From the NCBI RefSeq assembly GCF_014192915.1, contig NZ_JACHYN010000005.1, positions 124,001 through 188,000 of the forward strand: a stretch of DNA of 64,000 bases, given 5' to 3'. Each line of letters starts with the position of its first letter. The stretch's first letter is position 1. This DNA is from Azospirillum sp. OGB3. GTDB lineage: Bacteria; Pseudomonadota; Alphaproteobacteria; Azospirillales; Azospirillaceae. The translations under genes were made by a program, and so were the position numbers. The notes beneath the pieces are model-generated. The model saw only the letters and a program-made list of their open reading frames with translations. It ran no database searches and was not told where the DNA came from. This document shows, piece by piece, positions 45,965 through 55,879 of the stretch.

Positions 45965-47107
45965 GCGGTACATCGCCAGTATGTCGTCGCGCCCGACCGG
46001 GCGCGGGTTGTTGTCGAGCAGGCGTCGGATGGCGTGCGCCTCCTCGGCCATGCGCGGCAGGTCGTCCTCCGACACGCCGAGGTCGGAGAGCGACATGGTG
46101 CAGCCGAGCGCCAGACACCAGCCATGGGCCGCCTGAAGAACCGCCGCCGGCTCGCTGACCGGCTTCAGCCCCAGCGCCGCCAGCACCCCCGCCGTCTTCT
46201 CCGGCACCGCCGGGGCGTTGAAGGCCAGGACATGGGGGAAGACCAGGGCGTTGGCCGCGCCGTGCGGCACATGGTGGCGGGTGCCCAGCGGGTAGGCGAC
46301 GGCGTGGCCCGCCGCCGTGTTGACCGGCCCCAGGCAGAATCCGCCGTAGAGCGAGGCCAGGGCCAGACCGGCCCGCGCCTCACGGTCGGACCCGTCGGCG
46401 ACGGCGCGCGGCAGCCAGCGCCCGATCAGCCGGATGCCCGCCAGCGCGTAGAGGTCGATCGCCGGATGGGCCTTGCGGTTGGTGTAAGCCTCGACGCAGT
46501 GGGCCAGCGCGTCCACCCCGGTGGCGGCGGTGACCGCCCGCGGCACGCTCATCGTCAGGTCGGGGTCGACCACCGCCAGATCGGCCAGCATGTGCAGGCT
46601 CTGCACGGCGATCTTGCTGGCGGTGGCCGGGTCGGTGACCAGGGCGCGGGTGCCGGCCTCGCTGCCGGTGCCGGCGGTGGTCGGCACCTGGGCCAGGGCG
46701 GCGCGCTTGGACCGCACCCGTTCCGCCCCGGCGACGTCGGCGAGGGTCTGGCCGCTGCCCGGCAGCACCGCCGCCAGCTTGGCCAGATCCATGGCGCTGC
46801 CGCCGCCGAAGCCGACGACGAGCTGCGGCTCCGCCGCCTCGGCGACGGCCAGCAGGTCGTCGAGGTTGGCGGTGTCCGGCTCCGGCCGCACGCGGTCGAA
46901 GACCGTCACCGCGCCCGGCAGGTCGAGCAGCCCGATGCGGGCGGCGTTGAAGGCGTCGGCCACCACCAGCGTGCGGGCGATGCCGTTTTCCCGCGCCCAG
47001 GCGCCGACCGAGGCGACCAGACCGCCGCCGAACAGGACGCGCGGGGGCCGGACCAGCTCGATGGGCGCGAACATGTCAGGCGGGGTGGCGTGGATGGACT
47101 CCGTCAT
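45953..47107 (-). CDS. Iron-containing (group III) alcohol dehydrogenase
   Basis: 384 residues. NAD-binding GGGSAMDLAK, TTAGTGSE and the metal site with Asp and His in GVDALAHCVEAY and HHVPHGAANALVFPHVL. Family members oxidise or reduce small alcohols, hydroxy acids and lactaldehyde-type compounds; 4-hydroxybutyrate- and maleylacetate-type enzymes share the fold. Here it probably serves the sugar-acid pathway, for example in oxidising a C4 acid before phosphorylation. It starts 16 bases behind pdxA. Confidence 0.9.
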   Translation of the reverse strand: MTESIHATPPDMFAPIELVRPPRVLFGGGLVASVGAWARENGIARTLVVADAFNAARIGLLDLPGAVTVFDRVRPEPDTANLDDLLAVAEAAEPQLVVGFGGGSAMDLAKLAAVLPGSGQTLADVAGAERVRSKRAALAQVPTTAGTGSEAGTRALVTDPATASKIAVQSLHMLADLAVVDPDLTMSVPRAVTAATGVDALAHCVEAYTNRKAHPAIDLYALAGIRLIGRWLPRAVADGSDREARAGLALASLYGGFCLGPVNTAAGHAVAYPLGTRHHVPHGAANALVFPHVLAFNAPAVPEKTAGVLAALGLKPVSEPAAVLQAAHGWCLALGCTMSLSDLGVSEDDLPRMAEEAHAIRRLLDNNPRPVGRDDILAMYRAAY

Positions 47108-47123
47108 GGCGGGTGCTCCTTCC

Positions 47124-48148
<1,025 letters not shown>

Positions 48149-48152
<4 letters not shown>

Positions 48153-49330
48153 GCTCGTTCTCCTCGCTGCCGCCACGGCGTGCCGCGGCGCGTTGGTTCC
48201 GGTTCCGCCCGGTCCGCGTCGGGGGTGCCCCCGCGGATCAGCCGGCGCAAAAGATGGAGGTCGCCGAAGGCGCCCGATTTGGAGACGACGCGCACCCCGT
48301 CCCAAGCGCCGCCGCGCAGGGTCGAGCAGGGCACGCCGGGCAGCAGGGCGCCGTCGAGGTCGAGGCGACCGGCGCCGAGCGCCTGACACAACGCGCGCAG
48401 CGTCTCGCCGCCCGACACCAGCAGGGTCGCCGGCGGGACGAGGCGGCGGGCCAGCGCGCCCAGTTCCCGCCCGATGCGCTCGGCCGCCGCGTCGCGCGCC
48501 AGCCCGTCGGGCAAGTCGAGGCGGATCAGCGCCGCGCCACGCTCTGCCAGACGTCCGGCGACGCGGGCCGCTGAGGCGGTTCCACCGTCCGGCAGGATCA
48601 TCACGTCGCCGCCGCAGGCGTCGAGCTGGGCCATCGTCACCGGATGATCGGTGCCGAACAGCCCCAGCAATGGCCGGGGCAAGGGATCGGGCGACGGCGC
48701 CGGTCCGCGACCGGTTTCCATCACCGCCGCCAGGGCCGCCGCCAAGCCGCCGCTGCCGCACCACAGCACCCGGCCGGACAGGGCCAGCCCGGTGGCCGCG
48801 ATGGCGGCGAGGTCGGCGTCGGTCTCGGCGTCCCACAGGCTGACGCCGGGCGGCACCGGGTCGCCGGGCCGGCACAGCCGCACCCGCTCGCCTTCCGCTT
48901 CCAGGGTGGCTGCCAGATCCGTGGCGACGGCCGTGCAGCCGTCCGCGCCCTTGACGCGCTGGCGACCGTCGCGCGTCACCCGCCCCTGGAAGGGAAAGGC
49001 CGGGGCGACGATGCAATGGTCCGGACGGTCCACCGCCATCCAGGCGGCGACCTCCGCCGCGCCATGGCCACGCAACAAACTGTCCAGCTTGGCGAAGCGC
49101 AGCGCCTCGCCGCCCGGAAGGCGGGTCGCCAGAGCCGTCACCCGCCGCCGCGCCGCCGCCGCGTCGCCGATGTCCCGCGTGCCGGTGTCGAGCGCCACCG
49201 AGGCGCCCGCCGCCAGACCGGCGGGAACGCCCTCCCAATGGACCGCGACCAGGCGGTCCGGGCCGGCGAAGGCCGCCGCGCTGTCCAGCGCGCCGGTCAG
49301 GTCGTCGGCGATCAGGTGAAGCGGCGGCAT
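48149..49330 (-). CDS. Four-carbon acid sugar kinase (DUF1537/OtnK family)
   Basis: 393 residues. The N-terminal acid-sugar-binding motif IADDLTGALDSAAAFA and the C-terminal nucleotide-binding region VSGGETLRALCQAL are those of DUF1537 kinases such as DtnK and OtnK, which phosphorylate D-threonate, L-threonate or 3-oxo-tetronate. First gene of the operon; it overlaps pdxA by four bases. Substrate is most likely a C4 sugar acid. Confidence 0.87.
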
Positions 49331-49382
49331 GGCATCCCGACCCGTTGTTCAAGGCCGGATCATTGAGACACACAACAAATCA

Positions 49383-49397
49383 CCTGTCAACATGTTG
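49383..49397. promoter_or_regulatory. Candidate GntR operator 1 (divergent kinase/GntR promoter)
   Basis: CCTGTCAACATGTTG contains the perfect 10-bp palindrome CAACATGTTG (49388-49397) and the 9-mer CCTGTCAAC (49383-49391), which occurs inverted in the second site. It lies 53 bases before the kinase start. Confidence 0.5.
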
Positions 49398-49458
49398 TAA
49401 TGTTGATTGTTGCTTTTCCGCTTGAACCACCCGCCAGAATGGGTTTACATCTTTACAA

Positions 49459-49467
49459 GTTGACAGG
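49459..49467. promoter_or_regulatory. Candidate GntR operator 2
   Basis: GTTGACAGG is the exact reverse complement of CCTGTCAAC at 49383-49391, 67 bases away and 20 bases before the regulator start. Two copies of one 9-mer in one divergent promoter region suggest specific binding sites, probably of the FadR-type regulator. Confidence 0.45.
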
Positions 49468-49487
49468 ACGTCGCAGGAGAAGGCCGC

Positions 49488-50270
49488 ATGGAGTCACGCG
49501 ATCGGGGAATGGAGGACGGCGCTTCGCCGATGCCCGAGGATGGCGAGGGCCACACCGCGGCGCGGGCGCGCCACACGCCTCTCGTCCAGCGCGTCTACCA
49601 GCTCCTGCTGACCCAGATCAGCGCCGGCGACTACCAGCCGAACGAGCGGCTGCCGGGGGAAAACGAACTCGCCACGCGCTTCCAGGTGTCGCGCCCCATC
49701 GTGCGCGAGGCGCTGCGCCGGCTGCGCGACGAGGGGATGATCTACTCGCGCCAGGGCGCCGGCAGCTTCGTGCGGGCGACGGTGGAGGAAAGCCGGCCGC
49801 TGCTCGGCTACGCGCCGGTGGAGACCATCGCCGACATCCAGCGCTGCTACGAGTTCCGCCTGACCATCGAGCCCGACCACGCCTATCACGCCGCCCTGCG
49901 CCGGAACGACGCGGCCCTGTCCAACATCGTAGCGGCGCTCGACCTGATGGCCGACGCGACCCGCGCCCACCGACACCGGGACGACGCGGACTTTGCCTTC
50001 CACGCCGCCATCGCGGACGCCGCGAACAACCATTACTACGCGTCGTCGATGCAGGCGCTGAAGGACCACATCGCCGTCGGCATGAAGTTCCACGGCTCGT
50101 CGCTGCTGGGGCCGAGCGGCGGGCTCTCCCACGTTCTGGAGGAGCATCGGGGCATCTTCGAGGCCATCCGCAACCGCGACGCCGACACCGCGCGGGCGCG
50201 CATGCGCCGGCATCTGGAAGGGTCACGCGACCGCGTGTTTGAGGGACGGGTGCTCGACCTGTCGCTGTGA
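49488..50270 (+). CDS. GntR family regulator, FadR/FCD type
   Basis: 260 residues with a hydrophilic N-terminal tail of about 28 residues. Winged helix (LVQRVYQLLLTQISAGDY, LPGENELATRFQVSRPIVREAL) followed by an all-helical FCD domain with metal-site residues in FHAAIADAANNHYYASS and EEHRGIFEAI. AGGAGAAGG precedes the ATG. Divergent from the sugar-acid operon, it is the likely repressor, with a pathway acid as effector. Confidence 0.9.
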   Translation: MESRDRGMEDGASPMPEDGEGHTAARARHTPLVQRVYQLLLTQISAGDYQPNERLPGENELATRFQVSRPIVREALRRLRDEGMIYSRQGAGSFVRATVEESRPLLGYAPVETIADIQRCYEFRLTIEPDHAYHAALRRNDAALSNIVAALDLMADATRAHRHRDDADFAFHAAIADAANNHYYASSMQALKDHIAVGMKFHGSSLLGPSGGLSHVLEEHRGIFEAIRNRDADTARARMRRHLEGSRDRVFEGRVLDLSL

Positions 50271-50343
50271 TCCGGGAACCCTGAGTCCCGTCACCCTGTC
50301 ATCACACTCGCCCACACGCGCCCGGAATGGCACTCTGTCGGGA

Positions 50344-50379
50344 CCGGCGGATTGCGGATGGCCGGCGGATTGCGGATGG
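50344..50379. repeat. Perfect 18-bp tandem duplication upstream of the LysR gene
   Basis: CCGGCGGATTGCGGATGG occurs twice without spacer, 12 bases before the probable start of the LysR gene. If translation began further upstream the duplication would add the six residues Pro-Ala-Asp-Cys-Gly-Trp; the LysR homology starts only after it. Confidence 0.95.
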
Positions 50380-50391
50380 GGTGTGTGGACC

Positions 50392-51294
50392 GTGCTTCAC
50401 CATGACTTGGCGACGCTTCGGCTGTTTGTGAAAGCCTGCGAGCTGAAAAGCCTGAGCCGCGCCAGCGAGGCCCTGAATCTCGCGGTGTCCGCCGCCAGCC
50501 GGCGCATCCGGCTGCTGGAGCACGACGCCGGCATGCCGCTGCTGAAGCGGCGCCCGCACGGCATCGAGCCGACCCCGGCCGGGCTGCTCGTTCTGCGCTA
50601 CGCCCACGACATGGTCTATCTGGGGGCGCAGCTGGAGGCGATGCTCGCCGAATACCGGTCCGGCGTGCGCGGCCATGTCCGGGTCTACGCCTCCTCCTCG
50701 GCGCTGGTGGAATGCCTCGCCGCCGACCTCTCGCGCTTCGCCGCCGAGAATCCCGGCATCAAGCTGGAGCTGGAGGAACGCCCCAGCGCCGACACGCTGG
50801 ACGCGCTCTACCGCAAGAAGGCCGACATCGGGGTCATCGTCGGCGGCCGGGGGACCGAGGGGCTGGTCCGCTACCCCTACGCCAAGGACCGGCTGTGGGT
50901 GGCGTTGCCGCGCGGGCATCGTCTGGCCGACCGGCCCAGCCTGCGCTTCGCCGAGCTTCTGGACGAGGAGCATGTGGCGCTGGAGGGCGGGACCGCCGTG
51001 CACGGGCTGCTGGCCGAGCGGGCGCGGGCGGAGGGCCGCTTCATCAAGGTGCGCGTCCAGGTCCGCAGCTTCGAGGTGATGTGCCAGATGATCAGCCTGG
51101 GCCTGGGCGTCGGGGTCCTGCCGAAGCGCGCCGTCCAGCCCTTGTCGACCGCGCTCGGCGTGGAGCTGGTCGCCCTCGACGAGGACTGGGCGGAACGCAG
51201 CTTCGAGATTTGCGTTCGCTCACCGGACGCGCTGGATGCGCCGAGCCAACGGCTCCTGGATTTCCTGCGGGAGCAGGCCCTGCCGAAGCCGTGA
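50392..51294 (+). CDS. LysR family transcriptional regulator
   Basis: 300 residues from a GTG at 50392, chosen because the LysR fold begins at once (LHHDLATLRLFVKACELKSL). Helix-turn-helix about residues 18-40 (SRASEALNLAVSAASRRIRLLE), then a type-2 periplasmic-binding-like effector domain (VRVYASSSALVECL, GVGVLPKRAVQ). GTG 50383 is also possible. It precedes the amidase operon in the same direction by 95 bases and may activate it. Confidence 0.85.
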   Translation: MLHHDLATLRLFVKACELKSLSRASEALNLAVSAASRRIRLLEHDAGMPLLKRRPHGIEPTPAGLLVLRYAHDMVYLGAQLEAMLAEYRSGVRGHVRVYASSSALVECLAADLSRFAAENPGIKLELEERPSADTLDALYRKKADIGVIVGGRGTEGLVRYPYAKDRLWVALPRGHRLADRPSLRFAELLDEEHVALEGGTAVHGLLAERARAEGRFIKVRVQVRSFEVMCQMISLGLGVGVLPKRAVQPLSTALGVELVALDEDWAERSFEICVRSPDALDAPSQRLLDFLREQALPKP

Positions 51295-51389
51295 TTTCGA
51301 GAAATTCGAAATCAGGTGTGTCGCAATTGTTCTTCTAGGCAACTGTGCAGGCCCTCATCATCAGGTCCGGAGATGAGGGAGTGGGCCGA

Positions 51390-52763
51390 ATGTCCTGGAC
51401 CATCCAGAACCCCGATATTCCTGACGACCCCCGCGGGGCCGGTCCCGGTTTCGCGGATTGGAGCGGGCTCCCGCCTACGGCCCGCTTCGACGCCGCCGCA
51501 GCCTGCATGGCCTGGGCGCAGGAGGTTCAGGCCCGCTTCGGCTGCTTCGTGGCGCTTGGCACCGCCGAAACGGACGCCGCCGGCCTGCTGGCCGGCCTGC
51601 CCTACGCCGCCAAGGATATGTTCGACAGCATGGGCCGCTCGCCCGGCTGCGGCCTTCCCGCCGCCGCGGACGACGCATCCGGCCCGGCACCGGAGCGGGC
51701 GGCGGCGGTGCTCGAACGGCTTGACGGGGCCGGGGCGCGGCGGATCGGCTTCACCACCATGACGGCTCTGGCCTACGAGCCCTCCGGCGTGGGCAAGGCG
51801 CTCAACCCCTGGAACCGCGACATCGTCCCAGGCGGCTCCTCCTCCGGATCGGCGGTCGCGGTGGCGGCTGGCGCGGTGTTCGCCGCGCTGGGGTCGGACA
51901 CCGCCGGGTCGCTGCGCATCCCGGCGCAGGCCTGCGGCGTCACCGCCTGGAAGCCGACCTACGGCGCGGTGCCGGTCGCCGGAGCGATGACGCTGGCCCC
52001 CAGCCTCGACACCATTGGGCTTCTGGCACGCAGCGCGCGCGACATCCAGCTCCTGGCGCCCGTTCTGGCGACGGATATGGCGTTCCCATCCGAACCGCCG
52101 GCCCGCGCCGCGCTCCTCTCCGACGCGTTCGAGGCTTCCGAAGCGCCGATCCAGGCGGCCTGCCGCGACGGCGCGGAGGCCATCGCCGACTGCGGCGTCT
52201 CGTTGGAACAACGGCCGGTCCTGCCGACCATCGACGCGCTGTCCGACCCCCTCTTCCTCATTCTCCAAGCCGAGGCGGCGGCCGAGCACGGCGGGCACGC
52301 CCTCGCCGCGCGGGAGCCGACCCTCGCCCGGCGGCTCGCCAAGGGCATGGACATCACGGCCGACCGCCTCGCCGCGGCGAAGACGGCGCTGTCCGGCGCC
52401 ACCGCACCCGTCCTGGACAGCCTGTTCGGCGAGGCCGGCGCGCTGCTGCTGCCGGTCATGCCGATCCGCACGCCGCCGGTCGCCATGGCCGATCCGGCCG
52501 CCCCGGACTTCCGCGCGTCGACGCTCTACCGGCTCAGCGCCTACACCCGCTTCGTCAACGCGCTCGGCCTGCCGGCGGTCGCCGTCCCGGTCGGGTTCGA
52601 CGACCGCGGTATGCCGGTGGCGCTCCAGATCGTCGGCCGCCCCGGAACGGACGGCGCGCTGCTGGCGCTGGCCGCGGCGCTGCAGGCGCGGACCGGCTGG
52701 CACCGGCGGCGCCCCAGCGAGATCACCGATTTTCCCAGCCCTCTTGCACAGCGTGGCTCATGA
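51390..52763 (+). CDS. Amidase signature family enzyme (AtzF/GatA-like)
   Basis: 457 residues. The Ser-cisSer-Lys triad is visible: Lys in LPYAAKDMFD, cis-Ser in GGSSSGSAVAVA, nucleophilic Ser in GSDTAGSLRIPA. The enzyme hydrolyses an amide to acid and ammonia in the cytoplasm. ATG 51390 follows GAGGGAG; a GTG/CTG upstream at 51345 lacks one. It opens an operon with a CoA-transferase, a crotonase and an ABC importer, so the acid released is probably activated to a CoA thioester next. Confidence 0.88.
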   Translation: MSWTIQNPDIPDDPRGAGPGFADWSGLPPTARFDAAAACMAWAQEVQARFGCFVALGTAETDAAGLLAGLPYAAKDMFDSMGRSPGCGLPAAADDASGPAPERAAAVLERLDGAGARRIGFTTMTALAYEPSGVGKALNPWNRDIVPGGSSSGSAVAVAAGAVFAALGSDTAGSLRIPAQACGVTAWKPTYGAVPVAGAMTLAPSLDTIGLLARSARDIQLLAPVLATDMAFPSEPPARAALLSDAFEASEAPIQAACRDGAEAIADCGVSLEQRPVLPTIDALSDPLFLILQAEAAAEHGGHALAAREPTLARRLAKGMDITADRLAAAKTALSGATAPVLDSLFGEAGALLLPVMPIRTPPVAMADPAAPDFRASTLYRLSAYTRFVNALGLPAVAVPVGFDDRGMPVALQIVGRPGTDGALLALAAALQARTGWHRRRPSEITDFPSPLAQRGS

Positions 52764-53953
52764 CCCGATCCGAACCCGCAAAAGCTCTTGAGCACATCCG
52801 AGTCCTGGATCTCACGCGCGTGCGCGCCGGCCCGACCTGCTGCCGCGTGCTCGCCGACTTCGGGGCGGACGTCATCAAGGTCGAGGCGCCGCCGGGCGTC
52901 GACCGCAACGAGGGGATGAGCGGTCCCCGGCACGGCTACGACATGCTGAACCTGCACCGCAACAAGCGGTCGCTGTCGCTCAACCTCCGCACCCCGCAGG
53001 GCCGCGACCTGTTCCTGGAGCTGGTGCGCACGGCGGACGTGGTGGTCGAGAACTACCGGCCCGACGTCAAGGACCGCCTCGGCATCGGCTACGACGCGCT
53101 GCGGGCGGTGAATCCGCGGATCATCCTGGCCTCCATCTCCGGCTACGGCCAGACCGGCCCCTACCGCGAGCGCGCCGGCTTCGACCAGATCGCCCAGGGC
53201 ATGGGCGGCCTGATGAGCGTGACCGGGCTTCCCGGTCAGGGTCCGGTCCGGGCGGGCATCGCGGTCGCCGACAGCGCCTCCGGCCTGTATGCGGCCATCG
53301 GCATCCTGGTCGCCCTGTCGGAACGCGACCGCTCCGGCGAGGGGCAATGGGTCCAGACCTCGCTTCTGGAATCGCAGATCGCCCTGATGGACTTCCAGGC
53401 CGCCCGCTATCTGGTGGAGGGCGAGGTGCCGCAGCCGGCGGGCAACGACCACCCCTATTCGACCCCCATGGGCGTGATGGCGACGGCCGACGGCCACCTG
53501 AACATCGGCGTCGGCGGCGACGGGCAATGGCAGTCCTTCTGCCGGGCCATCGAGCGCGAGGACCTCGCCAACGCCCCCGAATTCGCCACGCAGGAGCAGC
53601 GCTTCCGCAACCGCCCGACGCTGAAGCCGCTGCTGGAGGAGGTGTTCCGCACCCGCAAGACCGCAGACTGGCTGGCGCGGCTGGAGGAGGAAGGGGTTCC
53701 GGCGGGGCCGATCTACCGGATGGACGAGGTCTTCGCCGACCCGCAGGTCGGGCATCTCGGCATCGCCGTGCCCTGCGAGCATCCCGCCCGCGGCGCCATG
53801 CGCCTCGTCGGCCAGCCGGTCGGCCTGTCGCGCACCCCCGCCCGCATCGAGCGGCCCGCCCCTGACGCGGGCGAGCACACGGCGGAGGTGCTGGGCGCCA
53901 TCGGCCTGTCCCCGGCGGACGTCGCCGCCCTCAAGGCGCAGGGGATCGTCTGA
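52760..53953 (+). CDS. Class III (CaiB/BaiF family) CoA-transferase
   Basis: 397 residues. N-terminal VLDLTRVRAGPTCCRVLADFGADVIKVE-type block (about residues 12-39), ISGYGQTGPYRER, and the catalytic Asp in the AVADSASG segment. It transfers CoA between acyl groups, here most likely onto the acid produced by the amidase. The start overlaps the amidase stop by four bases. Confidence 0.9.
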   Translation: MTRSEPAKALEHIRVLDLTRVRAGPTCCRVLADFGADVIKVEAPPGVDRNEGMSGPRHGYDMLNLHRNKRSLSLNLRTPQGRDLFLELVRTADVVVENYRPDVKDRLGIGYDALRAVNPRIILASISGYGQTGPYRERAGFDQIAQGMGGLMSVTGLPGQGPVRAGIAVADSASGLYAAIGILVALSERDRSGEGQWVQTSLLESQIALMDFQAARYLVEGEVPQPAGNDHPYSTPMGVMATADGHLNIGVGGDGQWQSFCRAIEREDLANAPEFATQEQRFRNRPTLKPLLEEVFRTRKTADWLARLEEEGVPAGPIYRMDEVFADPQVGHLGIAVPCEHPARGAMRLVGQPVGLSRTPARIERPAPDAGEHTAEVLGAIGLSPADVAALKAQGIV

Positions 53954-54762
53954 TGGCCGAGCAGGAACCGGGAGCGGTTGGCGGTGTGGTTGGGCTGGAG
54001 GTGTCAGGCGGGATCGCCCGCCTGACGCTGGACCAGCCCCGGCGGCTGAACGCGATGACGCTGGAGATGTGGCGCTCCCTGCCAGAGCGCATCGGCCGCG
54101 CCGTGGCCGATCCCGCGGTCCGCGTCCTGCTGGTCCGCGGTGCGGGGGAGCGCGCCTTCTCCGCCGGGGCCGACATCTCCGAATTCGGCACCGTCCGCGC
54201 CGACGCCGCCCAGGCCGCCGCCTACGAGGAGGCAGTGTCGGCCGCGACCGAGGCGCTTCTCGAAGCCCCTGTGCCCACGGTCGCCGCCATCCGCGGCATC
54301 TGCTTCGGCGGCGGGCTGGAGCTGGCGCTGTGCTGCGACCTGCGGCTCAGCGACGACGGCGCGCGGTTCCGCATGCCGGGCGCCCGGCTCGGCCTCGGCT
54401 ACGGCTTTCCCCTGGTGCGCCTCGTCGTGCAACGGATGGGTGCGGCCGCCGCCGCCGACCTGCTGTTCAGCGCGCGCATCGTGACGGCGGACGAGGCGGC
54501 AAGCCTCGGCATCGTCCAGCGCGTGGCCGCCGCGTCCGCCTTCGACGGCGCGGTGGAGGACTATATCGGTCTGATCGCCGGAAACGCGCCGCTGACCCTG
54601 CGCGCGGCGAAACGGGCCATGCTGGAAGCGCTGCGGACCGACGGTCCGGCCGACACCGACGCGGTGGACGCCCTCGTCGCACGCTGCTTCGCCAGCGCCG
54701 ATTACGCGGAGGGGCGTGCCGCCTTCGCGCAAAAAAGAGAACCCGGGTTCAAGGGAGAGTAA
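53953..54762 (+). CDS. Enoyl-CoA hydratase/isomerase (crotonase) family protein lacking one hydratase glutamate
   Basis: 269 residues. Oxyanion-hole segments FSAGADISEFG and CFGGGLELALCCD are intact. The first catalytic Glu of hydratases is present (Glu123 in GGLELAL). The second, normally in a PEI/V-type motif 20 residues on, is replaced by Gly143 (MPGARLG). The enzyme should therefore catalyse another crotonase reaction (isomerisation, hydrolysis, decarboxylation) or act on another acyl-CoA. Start overlaps the CoA-transferase stop (TGATG). Confidence 0.87.
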   Translation: MAEQEPGAVGGVVGLEVSGGIARLTLDQPRRLNAMTLEMWRSLPERIGRAVADPAVRVLLVRGAGERAFSAGADISEFGTVRADAAQAAAYEEAVSAATEALLEAPVPTVAAIRGICFGGGLELALCCDLRLSDDGARFRMPGARLGLGYGFPLVRLVVQRMGAAAAADLLFSARIVTADEAASLGIVQRVAAASAFDGAVEDYIGLIAGNAPLTLRAAKRAMLEALRTDGPADTDAVDALVARCFASADYAEGRAAFAQKREPGFKGE

Positions 54763-54813
54763 GGCGGAGGATCGGCCCCACGGGGCGGCGAACCATAAAC
54801 AGGGAGACAAGTC

Positions 54814-55800
54814 ATGAACTGGAAGCATCTGGGTCTCAACACCATCGGCGTGGTCATCGCCGGATGTCTGGCGTTGTCGCCCGCCGCGCGCGCGGCGGAA
54901 CCCGCTCCCCTGCCGAAGCCGGTCGAGCTGACGGTGGGCTATCAGAAGGTGGGCCATCTCGCCCCGGTGGTGATGATCACCGACGACCTCAAGAAGCTCG
55001 GCGTCGAGCTGAAGACGGTCGAGTTCGCCCGCTACGCCGACGCGCGCACGGCGCTCCTCGCCGGTTCCCTCGACATGGCCACCGTCGGACCGGCCGACCT
55101 CGCGATCTCGCTGGCCCAGGGCGCCACCGACATGGTCGGCGTGATGGGCGTCGGCAGCTCCCCGAAATACGTGATCGGCCGCAAGGGCGTGACGCTCGAC
55201 AGCTGGGACGACCTGAAGGGCAAGAAGGTCGCCATCGCCCCCGGCTCGGCGGTGTGGTTCCAGTTCGCCGCGACCCTGACCGAGAAGAACATCCCCTACA
55301 ACAGCTTCCAGGCCGTGAACATCCAGGGCGGCGGCGCCAACTTCGACCAAGCCCTGCAGCGCGGCGAGGTCGATGCCATCGTCACCTGGGAGCCGTTCGA
55401 ATCCATCCCCGTGATGGAAGGCTACGGCTTCTTCGCCAAGAATCTCGAATACAGCCAGTCCAAGTCGGTCGGCGCGGAGCTCGGCATGCTGGCCGCCAAC
55501 CGCAAGTCGATGGCCGAGAAGCGCCCCGCCATGGAGCGCTTCGTCTGGGCCTACCTCCAGGCGCAGAAGAAGCTCGCCGCCTCGCCGGACGAATTCACCA
55601 AGGCCTACGCGTCGCTGACCGGCCTCGACACCAAGCTCGCCGCCGAGGCGTCCAAGGTGATCGAGCTTGGCTCCGTCACCACCGTCGACCAGATCAAGCG
55701 TCAGGCCAAGGCCTTCAACGAGTTGGGCGTCATCCCGAAGGACGTGTCGGGCGACATCGAGAAGTACTGGGACGCCTCCTTCGTCGAGAAGGCTCAGTGA
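54814..55800 (+). CDS. ABC transporter substrate-binding protein, NitT/TauT type
   Basis: 328 residues with a signal peptide (SPAARAAEPA, cleavage about residue 27). The fold is that of SsuA/ThiY-like proteins (LTVGYQKVGHLAPVVM, GKKVAIAPGSAVWF, VTWEPFESI). It binds the imported substrate of this operon in the periplasm. AGGGAGA precedes the ATG at 54814. Confidence 0.9.
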   Translation: MNWKHLGLNTIGVVIAGCLALSPAARAAEPAPLPKPVELTVGYQKVGHLAPVVMITDDLKKLGVELKTVEFARYADARTALLAGSLDMATVGPADLAISLAQGATDMVGVMGVGSSPKYVIGRKGVTLDSWDDLKGKKVAIAPGSAVWFQFAATLTEKNIPYNSFQAVNIQGGGANFDQALQRGEVDAIVTWEPFESIPVMEGYGFFAKNLEYSQSKSVGAELGMLAANRKSMAEKRPAMERFVWAYLQAQKKLAASPDEFTKAYASLTGLDTKLAAEASKVIELGSVTTVDQIKRQAKAFNELGVIPKDVSGDIEKYWDASFVEKAQ

Positions 55801-55879
55801 CACGGCAAGCCGCCGCCCGCTCCGGCGGGCGGCCTTCCGACAGCGTGGCGGCCGACAAGAATGGCGGAGGACTGGAGTG

